Shown here piece by piece: positions 25,220 through 38,229 of a stretch of 64,000 nucleotides of DNA. Below the pieces are notes generated by a model. That model was not told where the DNA came from. It did not search any database and worked only from the letters and a program-made list of their open reading frames with translations. The translations under genes and the position numbers were made by a program. Source of the stretch: Hofstenia miamia (Eukaryota; Xenacoelomorpha; Acoela; Hofsteniidae); NCBI GenBank assembly GCA_900660155.1, contig CABFPE010000021.1, forward strand, positions 772,058 to 836,057. The letters are read 5' to 3'. Each line of letters begins with the position of its first letter. Positions within the stretch are counted from its first letter, which is position 1.

Positions 25220-26080
25220 ACTTGTTTTTAATAGTCTGACCGGTCACCGGTTAAACGGCCAATAAACGGCGAATGTTCATTGCAGCCGGTCGTCGGTTAC
25301 CAATAAGCATTTTTGACCGGTTGCAGCTCTCGTAAATATTACGATCGGGTCAGGTTCGGGTCAAGGTTTACCTCGTTCGTTTCGTGAAAAGATTTTCTCA
25401 AATAGGAGGGATGATTGTCTATATCTGCGCTTTTTAACTGTTTCCTAGCATTTAAAATTTTGAAACAATTTTTTCTGTTCGTTGTTGTACTCGTTGTTTC
25501 AAATCAAGTTTTTTCATTTCTTAAACTACAAGTTTTTCAACATTTATTGTCATCTAGACAGTGAAATAACACGAAGTGTTTAGAGCAATTGAAATGCAAC
25601 TGCATAAGGACCAACTATGTATAGTAGTTGGTCCTGAATTGCATGTATTCAGTTGAAAAACTTGAATGCCGTCTGATTTAACATTTAGCTGAGATTATTC
25701 GATATTGCAAAATATATACGATTTAGAATTTCCACTAAAATATCGTGCAGAAATATAACAAGCTAAACTTCCAAAAGTACAATCCTCTTCAATTATTATT
25801 TGTGAATTACAACTGACAGCTTTGTTGAATGATAGGCTATTTGTTATTTTAAAAAAAAGCTCGTTTTTTGCAATTTTGCTAAGTAATTTCCCAAAAATAT
25901 AAAATACTTTTAGTTATTATACCAGTAATAAAATGGTCCAATTAGTCAACAGGTCTAATCAGTAACCGATAGATGTCGGCACCGATTGACCGGTAAACGG
26001 TTGCAACACAGAATGACTTTCAGGTTTGGTCAGCAAAGAAGTAGTGCATGTCCGGTAGGGTCGGGTTTTTGCTGATCAGT
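25220..26080. mobile_element. hAT-like non-autonomous remnants
   Basis: Two short GC-rich islands, 25225-25335 and 25960-26020, are full of CCGGT/ACCGG words. Each ends in GGTTGCA(A/G)C, a terminus style common to hAT elements that end in a TGCAACC-like sequence. GGGTC-rich text follows each. They lie in the same orientation, so they look like two decayed ends or copies. No target duplication was identified. Confidence 0.3.
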
Positions 26081-27860
26081 ACCTCTTATGGACGGCAACA
26101 TGATTCTTTTCAACTTTGCTAATGCAAGTGCATATAATTGGCTCTAGCTTTCAAACAGCAATCCATATCCTTTTAAAAATTTAATGAATCTAAGTTTGGC
26201 CAAGGCCTACTTTAAAACGAAGGACAGCATTAAAATGCTCTTGCAATTACCGAATTGGCCTAATTTTGTATATCTAATTAAAATAAGAACATTACAAAAT
26301 CGCTTCACATTTGTGGCCCCACAATTAGTCCAGTCACTTCATAACAAACAAAGGGTTCACCAAATTAAGGTGTTTTAGAAGATAAAAAGTAGAATCGATT
26401 TTTAAAACTACGAAAATATAAACATTATTTGACTACCGTTATTGTTGATTTTTGACTTGCAATTTCTAGAAGCTAGCTAATTGAATGTCTTTCAATCAGT
26501 GCATTTATTCTAAATATAATTACTTGAATTTGTTGAATTTGAATTGATAATTTATCCTCCTTGACTCCGGGATAAACATTTCCTTTCGTTCGTTTTCTGC
26601 TAGTAAATTTAAAACTCTCAAAGATAGTGTAATCATATGGTATTGTTGTCTAATGTATATAATTGAAGTTTGTTGAACTCCATTGATAAAATTGTGTAAC
26701 CAAAAAATCTGTAAATTTCAGTAATCATGTTTACATTTCGAAACTGGTTAATTTACACGGACACAGTTTCTATCGACATTCTACGTTTAACAGTCTAATT
26801 GGTAAGAATTTCGATGATTTCACGCTATTAGCTTAGTGTAAATGGTTTTTACATGAGCTATTCCAGACATAGGCGACTTATTGAGAATATTGAAATCATT
26901 TGCACTAAAACTGCCTTTCATGTCCTTATTTTTTAATTATTTCAAAATTTTTCGCGGAAGCTTTTTGATATATTCAATCAAATTCAATTTTGATAACCTT
27001 CAATCATGCCCATTAAATCGAGATTTCAACTCAAAATTTCAAGTACTTGACGTTTTTTGTAATTTCTGTTGCGATTTAAGTGCAAAGTTGCTCGAAATAT
27101 CCCGAATGATATCTAACCCCCAAATTATTATGAGGGCATTAGATACCCTTGTCCACACATTTTCCTTAATATTTTTGCTTCTAAATGTTATATTACAAAA
27201 AAAATTAATGAAAATTAAAAGCGCAAAAAATAATAATATTGGTGAACAAATTAATAGATTAATGACACCTAAAATGCACTATGCAATGTTATTTTATATT
27301 TCTTAATTTTTTACATTTTATATTTTTAACAGTAAAAGTCATTATTGATAAATGTAGAGGGAAATTCCCCATATCTTCCCATAGTCATGCCATTGAATAT
27401 AATAAAATATATTACTCGCACTTATTAATTTTCACACTTACAGAATTTTTGAAACTGTAAATCTTAGCTGAAGCTTGTACTAAGAATGTTGTGATTCAAT
27501 ACATAAATCAAATCATATATTTGAATATTTGTCTATATTGATTATGCTATTAATAAAGTTGGAAAAATATTACAAGAGCCGTTAATTAACTCTCTAGGGA
27601 AATAAAAGCCTAGAAGTAATGTATAAGCAACAAATTAATATTTTCAATCTAATGCGCTACTAAATACCATTAAGTTATTGTACGGCGTTGTTTCTAGTTA
27701 CTAGGAATTTTGTAAAATATTCAAGTAATTCGTTATATTTACAATATACAGTATATATATATATATATATTTAAGTAGCTTTTATTCTGTTTATCCTTGT
27801 ACATTCTCTGTACTTACAGTCTGTAAAAATTTTTTAAAAATATATACAAATAGTGTACAT
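26081..27860. other. AT-rich DNA without recognised genes
   Basis: Open frames such as 26881-27306 (plus, 141 codons) are Phe/Leu/Ile/Asn-rich, as expected for chance frames in AT-rich DNA, and have no motif. A TA microsatellite lies at about 27752-27772. Confidence 0.45.
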
Positions 27861-28721
27861 NNNNNNNNNNNNNNNNNNNNNNNNNNNNNNNNNNNNNNNN
27901 NNNNNNNNNNNNNNNNNNNNNNNNNNNNNNNNNNNNNNNNNNNNNNNNNNNNNNNNNNNNNNNNNNNNNNNNNNNNNNNNNNNNNNNNNNNNNNNNNNNN
28001 NNNNNNNNNNNNNNNNNNNNNNNNNNNNNNNNNNNNNNNNNNNNNNNNNNNNNNNNNNNNNNNNNNNNNNNNNNNNNNNNNNNNNNNNNNNNNNNNNNNN
28101 NNNNNNNNNNNNNNNNNNNNNNNNNNNNNNNNNNNNNNNNNNNNNNNNNNNNNNNNNNNNNNNNNNNNNNNNNNNNNNNNNNNNNNNNNNNNNNNNNNNN
28201 NNNNNNNNNNNNNNNNNNNNNNNNNNNNNNNNNNNNNNNNNNNNNNNNNNNNNNNNNNNNNNNNNNNNNNNNNNNNNNNNNNNNNNNNNNNNNNNNNNNN
28301 NNNNNNNNNNNNNNNNNNNNNNNNNNNNNNNNNNNNNNNNNNNNNNNNNNNNNNNNNNNNNNNNNNNNNNNNNNNNNNNNNNNNNNNNNNNNNNNNNNNN
28401 NNNNNNNNNNNNNNNNNNNNNNNNNNNNNNNNNNNNNNNNNNNNNNNNNNNNNNNNNNNNNNNNNNNNNNNNNNNNNNNNNNNNNNNNNNNNNNNNNNNN
28501 NNNNNNNNNNNNNNNNNNNNNNNNNNNNNNNNNNNNNNNNNNNNNNNNNNNNNNNNNNNNNNNNNNNNNNNNNNNNNNNNNNNNNNNNNNNNNNNNNNNN
28601 NNNNNNNNNNNNNNNNNNNNNNNNNNNNNNNNNNNNNNNNNNNNNNNNNNNNNNNNNNNNNNNNNNNNNNNNNNNNNNNNNNNNNNNNNNNNNNNNNNNN
28701 NNNNNNNNNNNNNNNNNNNNN
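27861..28721. other. Assembly gap, 861 N
   Basis: The gap ends exactly where homology to the left arm (21130) begins. The true outer boundary of the inverted duplication on this side is therefore hidden. Confidence 0.95.
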
Positions 28722-29272
28722 CGGAACGAATTTCCGGTGGGTGAGGGGTGGGCAAGGTAGATGTTTTGCCTAACATACTAATTAGTTGTACTCTTACTGC
28801 TTACGTTATAAAATGTAGGGGAGTTTCTTCTTAAATATCAATTTTAGTTAGGAGAGTAACTGCACTCTCTTTCCCCCGCTTGAATTCCATTTCATTTGCT
28901 TATTAAATTAATGTAACCTGAAGGTCCAATGCTCAGTTGTAATTCTGCTGATGGCACTTCTCAAGGTGTTTGAAATGATTGTTTACAGAATCTGACGCCA
29001 CAAAATAAATACTGTTGCCGCATATTTGTTCAAATTCAGTAAATAGCTCTTTATTTTGTATCAAACGAGCTACTAGATGCTAAGAAACATTAACTTATAA
29101 CAGAAATATAAAAATTTAAGTTTTATCGATTTTAGAAACTCTGCTGCCTAATACCATTATCTTTATACAGACGAGAAATTCATATACTTTTCAAACACCA
29201 GTTACAGTAAAGCAAATTGTAAAGTTGCTTGAATGAACTTTTCCACTTTATGCAATTTTGTGCTGTCTTCAG

Positions 29273-29494
29273 GAAATTTCATTTTGTTATGCTAAAGACA
29301 AAGATTTTTCTCTAAGCAATATAACTGATCATGAGATGTTTAAGTTTAATTTTGACATTTATTCTGGATATATTAACTCTGGGAAACCTGGTAAAGCTTG
29401 GCATTATCTTTTGGCATTAATTTGTCAGACGAATCTTTGATAGCATGGTTCAATGGTGGCCCGGGATGCAGCTCACTAGTTGGCGCTTTTCAAG
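29273..29494 (+). pseudogene. S10-like exon A, copy R
   Basis: Acceptor TCTTCAG, donor GTAATA, 222 nt. Same blocks as exon A of copy L: YSGYINSG, HYL, then WFNGGPGCSSLVGAFQ in the next frame. The one-base frame change lies after HYL. The last base (G) plus GC of exon C gives Gly, so the reading continues as FQGNG. Confidence 0.85.
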
Positions 29495-32093
29495 GTAATA
29501 CATACTACGATAGTATTTATACATAGCTCGTGATAATTGCAGGGGTATAATGATGCATGCTTTGACGCCACTGGTTCTAAGCCTTATTTCATTCATTTGT
29601 ACTTCTTCGTTTGAGTTAATCATTAAGTAGATATTATGCAATATTCTTTTAAGAATATAAAATTATCCCAAAGACGTTAATCTCCTATTCAATGTTGATG
29701 TGTTTTCTAACATTATTAAATTTAGCAATATATACTATATACAATTTAAAACCTAGATATATTGTCAAATTTTGAGATTTACCATAAAATATTTTTGAAA
29801 GAACAGCCAGAGTTAATTTCTATTTAACGAGTCCAATAAATATCAAAATTTATTTGGGATTTAGTTCCGCCTTATTTCGTTGTAAATACCGAGATTATCT
29901 GGGTTTGAAATTTTAAAAACAAATTTATTTATTTTGTTTTAATACGTGAAAATTAGACAGCAATATGTTCGTTTTAGTAATGAAAACCATTCTATAAAAT
30001 TCAAGTAATCTCAGAAACAAATATTTAACTTCAGGATATCAACAAAAAAACTTTAGTGCAGTTATTCATACAATTGACAATTAAAATAATACTGAACTAA
30101 TACTACTATTACTATTTTCAGATTTTGTTAGTAATAATCCCATTGAGATAGGTTAACGACAATCTAATTGCAGTTTTCGTTCATTCATATAATATCTCAT
30201 TCTACATTTCAATTTGATTTATTCTATTATTTTTTACTCTTAACGCTTTGTTGGTCACGAAATATTTGTTGACTAAATCACAATTAGAGCATGATTACCA
30301 TAAATTTTGAAGCGTAAAATTTCTACTCAAATATTTGTAAACATTTATTGAACTTACTGCTATAAAATATGAATAAATGCCTTACTAATACGATTACTAG
30401 GTGTTAAACAAGAACAGTAATTCTTCTATTTTCAAATGCTGTACGACACACCCCACAATTAACCAAATTTATTCTATAATCAAACGATTTAATAATTGTA
30501 AAAGAACTCTTCTTACACATTATTTGTGTTCAAAATAGTTTCTTAAATTTTAATATCCAATTAAAAAATATCTTGAACGTAATGAATAGGGTAACCCATA
30601 AGTAAATAAAAGTCCATTTTTAGGTGAGTAAGGTCAATGTTAATATTTGGTGTTGATTCATTGCCATTCAACTACTAGCATCCTAATGTCTAATGATGGC
30701 AACCACATGAGTAGATTATTTTTTAGTGTATTTACATTATTTTTTTACATTACGATTTTCAGTATATTTCGTCTGTTGTGTCTGCAATTTGCCTTTCAAA
30801 TAAATTTTAGCAAGCTTTGAGCTGCTATGTCTGCTGCAGAAAAGTGTATACAAGACTCACCATGTGGTGTTGCAATTACTTTGACATTCCTACAGTAATT
30901 GAAAAAATTTCAAAAATAATAGAATGTAACAGAACATTGGAGGGATTTCAATAATCGACTTCATAATACGTTAGGACTTGATTCGCCAGAATTGGGCTGT
31001 TATTTGAAAAATTAGATATAAAATTATGGTACTTGAGAAATTTTAAGCCTGGGGAAACTTCTTTCACACTACAAAACCGGCACTTTTGATAAATTCTCCT
31101 ATAGAAATTGTTGAAGTTGAGTGGGTTTTCTTTAAGTTTTTGAATGAAGCATTCATCAGACATGAAACTGTTGATTTCTTTTTTGGCAAGCAAACAATGA
31201 CAGATGTGCAAACGCACTAGCACATATCACTCCGTGAATATTTGTGCCAAAGTATTTTTGTTTGGGAACAATAAGAGCTAATTTTTATGGGATCAATGTG
31301 CACAGTCTCGCGAACATGAAGATTTTCTTACTGAATTCTCACAGTATCTTGATCGCAACTTTCATTTTTTTATAACTTTCAAACAACTTCTCAGTCATTT
31401 CAACAGCTCCTCTTCTAGGTATATTGCGTTGAAAAACCAATTTTATTTAGAAATAGAACTAATGCTGTTAATTTTATTTTTATTATTTTTATATTTTTTA
31501 TATTTGTGCTTTTCTGACACAGTTACCATTCATGTGATAACTTACAAAAGTTTGACTTCCTATAAGGGAGTCCAAAACATAACACGAAAAATAAATCAAT
31601 AAATAGTACTGATTTAAATTACATGTATTAAAGCTATGTAGAAATAATTTAGCTGCTAAAGTTATCAGCTTAAAATATAAGTGAGAGGACAAACAAATAC
31701 TTTTCCAATATTTGCTTAAAATATTAAAACATGTTATTAATAATATAATGTCTATAATGTTGGTAATTGAACAATACTATGTAAATTTTATGTTAATTTT
31801 TGCTAATGCCATTAAAAAATGAAAAGTGAAAGTAGATGTTTGAAAAGCATTATTCTTCTTAGTAGAGATTTTACTTGTGACATTAATTATTATTCGGTCC
31901 AATCACCAATGCCATTATATATTTGTATATATTATAGCCTCAAAATTGTCAACGTGAGACTTTAATATTAATGTACTGTAAGTATTTTTTTGAAATTTAA
32001 TGATTCGGGTAGGGCATGAGATTGATTAGTTGCTTATTTTATAAGCAACTGTAATTTAAAATTACCATTCATAGTTAATTGGCCATGTTTCAG

Positions 32094-32314
32094 GCAATGG
32101 GTCATTCATTTTGATCAACGGAAGTTTCCAACACCCTCCTCATGTTTTTATCACCATTAGTAACGTTGTCCATCTGGAAAGTCCCGAAAATGTCGGTTTT
32201 TCAGACTTTGGGAATGTTAAAAATATACAATTTAATGACACACAGTCTTCTCAGCAATTGGATCTCGAAAACGTTTTCTCGCTGAAGAAAGCTATGCAAG
32301 TGAATTTATTTTAA
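32094..32314 (+). pseudogene. S10-like exon C, copy R
   Basis: Starts after TTTCAG. It contains SNVVHLESPENVGFSDFGN, which keeps the canonical ESP of S10, and QFNDTQSSQQLD. Its 3' end diverges from the other copies and runs into a stop at 32312, so the KFP.FK block is lost. Confidence 0.8.
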
Positions 32315-33151
32315 GGCTTGGAATTAAGTTAAGTATTAAACTATATATATATATATATATATAAATATTATATATATATATATTTGCATTTGCGGTTTTC
32401 TCCTAAAGAATTTAAAACTCTAGACTATTTCCAGGTCTTGGAATTGAAGCCTAACTATTAAGGCATGCTGAAATTCCTAGTCTACCACTTAATGCATGTC
32501 ATCCCCTTGGGTGATAGTGAAAGAGTATTTTGTAAATTCACACCCCACTCAAAAATATCTTTTATATTTATACAATTTTTATAAAAGAGAATTGTGGATG
32601 AGATAGTCCTTCAGAGATAAATTCAAATATATAACAATGCCGAAATGTCTTCTCAACATTAACTCTTCTTATTTATGGTAAGCCTAAATATACTTAGCAT
32701 ATTGAAAATATTTGATATCTCTAATAACTTTGTTTCAGTATTTCCTATTTTTTAATAATTATAATTTATTTTTAGACCTTTGTACAGTACAAAAAAAGTA
32801 TAAAAATACTTAAGGTTACACTAGATTTTTTTCTATAAATTCCAATTAGTTGCAAATGGATATTACTTTGCTAAATATTTTTATCTTTGAATATCCCAAA
32901 AATTCTTTTATTTGGTAATAATTCTAATTAATTTTTTTCATAAATTCCCTAAAAATAGATTTTTCTTTAATGTTGGGTGATAATTTGTTCCTTAGATCTA
33001 TACTGTAATTGTTAACAGTTCTTCATGATTCTTTTTCTAAATTTAAATTTTTTAAAGCAGTTTTAAATACAATATTTTAATTCTGGGCTAAAAGCACAAT
33101 AATTAGTCAAACATTATGAAATTTTGTTGTCCTGAGTAATTTGTATTTTAG

Positions 33152-33399
33152 ATTATTGAATCTAAAATCCCAAAAGTGCAACTGAAAGGCCTGTTCATTG
33201 GAAGTCCAAAATTGAAAAATGTGAAAAAAGATTACTTTTACAAATACTTTCTCATAACAGGCCTAATGTCACAAGATTTGTTTGATGAATTGATGCAATT
33301 GTTCCAAAAATATTTGTGAATTTCGTAAACAGCCTTGTATAAATTTTCCAAAGGATATTGATGTAAGATCGAAGTTCTACAACACTCTGTTTTCTAAAG
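33152..33399 (+). pseudogene. S10-like exon E, copy R
   Basis: Acceptor TATTTTAG and donor GTAATC. It encodes IPKVQLKGLFIGSPKLKN and FLITGLMSQDLFDEL, matching the S10 inLkGi.IGNp and Gli...l blocks. After a small indel it reads CEFRKQPCINFPKDIDVRSK, in the area where S10 proteins have paired cysteines. Confidence 0.8.
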
Positions 33400-34080
33400 G
33401 TAATCATGTTTTTATCAATTGCTTTTAGTATCATGCTACTGTAAATGGCCTCATTGATAAGAAATCAAAAGTTTTGAAATAAATTATTATTCTGATATCT
33501 GCAAAGTCTATACAATTATTTGATTTTTACAAACATCAAGTGAAAATCAATTGCTTAATTTTTGTATTAGTTAGTAACCATATCAAATTTTCGAATTTGA
33601 TTTGAATAAAAAAATACAAATGCTGTGAATATAGATATTAAATTACACTTCAAGAGAAGCCTCATCTTCAATATAGAATGAGGCAGGAGAATCACTATGT
33701 AATTGTGGGCCTGATTAAAAACCATAATATGAATCTAAAACCCCGTTTCTCCTCAATTGTATTTATTAAATTTTCAGTGGCTGTTTGTGATGTATAGAAG
33801 ATATTTTTACTAATTAATATTGTTTATCTTCATATGTTGATACCTACAAAATTATTGAGCCTATGAAATCGTCAAAAATTGTTTATAAGAATGTTTCTTC
33901 TTATTGTGGACCTCATTTTTTGCTATATTAATATGATTATCTTCCTTAAAATTGATTTATTAGTTTTGTAAACTACATTTGGAGGCCCTGGTGTGTCCGC
34001 AACCTCTGTTACTCCACTGGAATTAGATTAGAATTAGCATAATATGCTAGAATACATACATTTTTATCCACTATGTTTAG

Positions 34081-34203
34081 AATCATCAATTTCAACAACA
34101 TTTCAACATCTGGAGAAATATTTAAATAGAGAGGATGTTCAAGAAAATCTACACTTGTGGAATAAATATTGGAAATTATGTTCCAGAAAATACAAATGTA
34201 CTA
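34081..34203 (+). pseudogene. S10-like last exon (truncated), copy R
   Basis: Acceptor TATGTTTAG. It encodes TTFQHLEKYLNREDVQENLH then WNKYWKLCSRKY. Homology ends near 34203, so the AAGH (catalytic His) part is missing. This is the right boundary of the copy R arm. Confidence 0.8.
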
Positions 34204-34829
34204 AGAAGCTGTCTTTCTATTAAAATTTCTCTGCACTTCAGTGAAGATTTTTAATTATTCAACCATAACGATCATAATGTTCAGTTCAGACCTCAAAAAA
34301 ATGTGAAAATCCTGTTTCTAAATTTATTGTTTATTAAATAACTGCTTCTAAATAGTATCAATCACTTTGTAGTTGCCATTTGGCAACACTATGCAAAATG
34401 AAGGCCTTTGCAAATATATGTTGAAATTATTATTTAGCATTTCTAATTTGATTTGATTATTCTATGGCAGCATCAAAGCGCAGACAATTTTCGAAAATTT
34501 AGACAAAATAGACCTTAAAAATGCATTTCACGTCATTATTAAGTATTAATAAATTTTATTTTTACATTATTTTGCTTTTAGCTTAGCCTTAGGAGGTGTT
34601 TCCTGACAGTCCAAGGGGTTCGACCCCTCCTAACCATCTTGGCTATGCGCATGTTTGTGTAAATGTAATTCTTGAATCTCAGCCAATATACAAGAGCAAC
34701 ATATTATATTAAATTATATTATATTATATTGTAATGTTTTTATAAAGACAAAACTAAAAACAAATTATATTCTAAATTTAGTTGATATTTATATAAAACA
34801 TGACGGATTTCCAAACATGCACAAAAACA
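34204..34829. other. Unassigned DNA with an ATATT repeat
   Basis: A (TATAT)n-like run lies at about 34706-34735. At 34590-34640 TTAGG and CCTAA enclose GGGGTTCGACCCC, a small tRNA-T-arm-like hairpin. The element is too short for a tRNA and has no A box. No coding content. Confidence 0.35.
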
Positions 34830-35215
34830 TCACATTCAACATACTGAAATCGTGACTTGAAGGAGCATACAGTGTTGCGACATATATTTTGAGCGCCAGT
34901 AACATGTTCAGGCTCGTCACATATTAGTGCCACAACTGCCTTTCTATTGGGCACTTTACGTTTTGGTACAGAAGGTCTAGGTTTTTATTAAGCTAACAAG
35001 GGCTTTTCCAAGACTTAGCATAAAGCTTTGCAGTAAACCTGTGTTCCCGTGTCGACGAGAAAGAATCCAGTAATTAACAGCTACAATATTGAGGAAGTGA
35101 TCAAAAACTCTTGCAGGCCGTTTCCATGTTTTTTACTTAATTTGGTAATAGTTTACATATATCTCTCTTGCAAATCAATACCACCCACGAATTTGCTTTA
35201 GTATTGCGCAAGGGC
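34830..35215 (-). pseudogene. piggyBac-type transposase remnant
   Basis: On the minus strand, frame pieces read RPARVFDHFLNIVAVNYWIL (about 35115-35060), which fits the rwp.rvFfhflD.a.vNawilY block near the end of piggyBac transposase domains. A neighbouring frame just upstream has FVGGIDL, like the FmGGVDl.Dq block. A Cys-rich tail (ICDEPEHVT, CRNTVC) follows, as in many piggyBac C termini. Frames are broken and no TTAA-flanked terminal repeats were found. Confidence 0.5.
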
Positions 35216-36223
35216 CGGCTGCAGAATGTCAATTTGCATATTTTTAGCATGAATGAGCAATGTTTTCACAACTCAACAGCCCATTCCACTATGCTTTAGA
35301 TCCTCAACAGCAAAACATTTACCACTTTAAAGCATGAAGTTAACAATGAGTTCATCTAATGAAGCTTTCAATTTTAAAACATTAATTACAATAGAATTGC
35401 TCTGAAGCTGAAATTGCTTTGTAGCAAATGTAGGATGTAATTTTTAGATACTTTTTCGTCATAATTAGGACCTTTATAATCAAGACAGTTAAAAACAAAG
35501 ACAAAAAGTTGCATAATCAGAAGCTGTTAAAAATTCTCTTAAATTGATTTTTTTCAGAGCAATCAATCGTAGTGTTTGAATTACAGAATTGCTTGCATGT
35601 TTGCTGATCAAATAATGAATTGGTAAGTCTTGTCAAGATACTATATTTGACTACCCTCCGCTTATAACAAAGGTAACAAGACTGAACCTACCAGTAGTAA
35701 TACCCAAGACAAGCCCTTGTATATTCGACCTTTGTGACCTTGGCGGATTTGTTCGGCAAGGTTATGATGTAATTGTGCACTTTGACCGTCTCTCTATCAT
35801 TGACGTCATTGGAATGTGTTATATATAATAAATTTATTTACAAAGAAAATGTAAAATGTGCTAGCAAATGATGATAAAGTTCATATAGGGAATTTCATCT
35901 ACACATTGATAATATTCGGCATGACTTCATTGTTGAATGGGAATTGTGTAGAAAAGATCCACAAGAATGTTCCAACATAAACATTCTTCTTCTTCCTTTA
36001 ATGCAATGGAGGTTGATAACGCTAAAACATTCAATTAGCACAATAAAAACAGAAATAATGGAAAAATAGGACTAACAAAATGTATTATTGTAATGTAAAA
36101 CAATGCCTACTAATTATTTTTGCATTTCTATTTCAGTTAGTGGCATTTTCATTTATAATAAAATATATAATTAATTTAAAATCTGACCATACATTCACAG
36201 ATTTAATTTTAAAAAAAGCTTAC
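35216..36223. other. Intergenic or decayed transposon DNA
   Basis: No clear coding exon. It may hold the lost 5' part of the piggyBac remnant. A palindromic TGACGTCA occurs near 35800 and a CAAGGTCACAAAGGTCG-like tract near 35735 (on the minus strand), both possibly chance. Confidence 0.35.
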
Positions 36224-36290
36224 CAATAGTTTGAAATCTTTCAGCATAGTTCTTTCAGCAACGTGAGCTTCATATGTGTACAAAGTTCCA
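36224..36290 (-). CDS. Possible internal exon of an unknown gene
   Basis: On the minus strand a 67-nt open block lies between an acceptor (TTTGCAACAG) and a donor (GTAAGC). It encodes GTLYTYEAHVAERTMLKDFK with normal amino-acid balance, unlike the Asn/Lys/Phe-rich chance frames around it. It uses one leading base and ends in phase 0. No partner exon was found and I do not recognise the protein. Confidence 0.35.
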
Positions 36291-38229
36291 CTGTTGCAAA
36301 CAATGTTAACAGTTCATAATTTTTTCTCTATATCCCATTGTTCAAATGTCGAAATGTAAAGATTATCTACGAAATTAATAAACTGCCTCAAATTTTACTA
36401 ACATGAAATTAGCAATTATCACAATTATAACATTTTCAAATCATACAATACTAAAATTTTACAAGTTGGAAAACAATCTCAATTATTATTACAAGTTTGG
36501 TCAATTTCGTTTTTCCCATATTTTGCATTTTACATGGTTTGTCACTTTTTGCAAATTTGTGAACTTTTCCATGGCTTTACCACTATATATATATTGTTCA
36601 CTTTACATGGTTTGTCATTTTTTATACATTTGTGGACTAAATTAGACAAATCATTGTAAAAACTGAATATTGTGGTAAAATTAAAACAGCTTTTCATCAT
36701 AGATATTGAACAAAATGAAAATTTAATGGTGTTATTAGCATAAACTTTCAAAAATAAGGAAAAACCAACATATGCATAAAAACAACTAATTTTTATTATA
36801 AATTCAGATTTTATTATAAAACTTTATAAATACTGAAAAAAAGTAATTATTTCAATACATTGAATACAATCAAAGTTTAACAAAGTTTTGCATTGTTTGA
36901 CAAAAAGTACATGTGGTTAAAAATTAAATATTTATTAGTTTTTACATAATAAATATTTATTAGTTTTTACATAATAAAAAATTGAGATGTCAACTAAAAT
37001 AACAATCTCTCAACAAATATATACCTCAGCTTGACACAAAGTGCATTAACATAAAAAATTTTATCCAAACGCTCATGAGATTCAGAATTCTCAGAAAATT
37101 AGATAATACACAAGTATTGTATAAACCTTCAAAAAATGGCATGTGAAAATCGTTGTAACATTATTCCTAACATGTGCATATATGTATTTATCTACAAAGT
37201 GGAAGAGTGAAACTCCCAATTTCCAAACTAAAAATAAAACGCTTCCAATGCTATACACAGCTTTACAAATCAAATGCTAACATTCGGATTTTTCTTCAGT
37301 CAATGAGTAATTTTTGATAATAGCAAATGAATACATAACACCATCTTAAAAACGAATCAATTAGATGTCATAAAACTCGCGAAACATTTTTAATTACTAA
37401 AAGAGTAAAAAATTTTCATAAAAATACATTTACGCAAAAATGATTAAATTTATTGATTTTACAAAACAAATACTTGTACACAGTTAGCATTTAATGCTCA
37501 CGAAATTGCGAAATGTTTATGGTTATTAAAGTAATTCTACATGATATATAACTTAAACTGAAGAGAAGCAAAGTTTTCAAATTGAAAATATATATCAAAG
37601 CTATATAAAATAATTTTAACCTTACATATAGTACTCAAATCAATTATTATAATTAATATATGCTTGTAGTTGTTTTTGAGATTACAAAAATAACAACAGC
37701 AATCGTTATATGATTTAAACTATATTTTGTACATTAGGTATTTAATCAACTTAGGGACATTTTCTGAATATGAGATAGCGTGATATATATAGAAATATAG
37801 AAATAAATAGCGTAAATTTCAATTATCAGAAATGGATAAAATGAAATAAATACATTCTTCAATGTGTTTTACTTATTTTATTCAAAAATAAAATATATAT
37901 CTCGCAATATGCAATTAGGAAAACGGGATTTTAACTCAATTATCCTATTAAATGTTTTAAAATCACAGAGATAGAGAATTTTTAAATAAAATCTGAACTT
38001 GCTAAAGTTTCTTAGGTATAGCATTAGAGAGAATGCCAATATATTTTAGATTTCCAAGCATTTTTCAACTATTTGAGAATCTAAATATATATACTTTTAT
38101 TACTTGATTTAGCTACAGATTTCAATGTATGGCTATGGGTATTAATACATCTGACACATTTCCACTTGTTATGGTTTCATTTGTGCAAGTTTTATCACAT
38201 TTGTAATTTTTTTGTTTTGGATAACGTTT
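36291..38229. other. AT-rich DNA between copy R and copy 3
   Basis: No recognisable gene. A local duplication around 36520-36640 repeats TTTACATGGTTTGTCA. Open frames are chance-like. Confidence 0.45.

Larger units (their letters stand above)
28722..34203 (+). pseudogene. S10 serine carboxypeptidase-like pseudogene, copy R
   Basis: Plus-strand exons in order: A 29273-29494, C from 32094 to about 32314, E 33152-33399 and the start of the last exon at 34081-34203. The encoded blocks follow the S10 order (NGGPGCSS, GPF/ESP.nVGFS, LkGlfIGsP/GLmSqdl, YLNREDVQENLHL). Exon A carries the same frameshift as copy L, E has its own small deletion, and the last exon is cut off before the catalytic His block. 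No GESYAG motif is visible between C and E. The interval is also the right arm of an inverted repeat with 14.9-21.1 kb. Confidence 0.8.

Noticed and set aside
26881-27306. 141-codon plus-strand frame
   Set aside because: Phe/Leu/Ile/Asn-rich with no domain; judged a chance open frame.
27814-28776. 300-codon open frames over the 27.8-28.8 kb gap
   Set aside because: Almost entirely Ns; the short real ends do not form a gene.
30948-31223. 91-codon minus-strand frame in copy R
   Set aside because: It runs antisense to the S10-like gene, and the homologous left-arm DNA does not keep it open; shadow frame.
34590-34640. tRNA-like T-arm GGGGTTCGACCCC with TTAGG/CCTAA outer pairing
   Set aside because: Total length is about 46 nt with no A box or anticodon arm, so it is not a tRNA gene; probably a chance palindrome.
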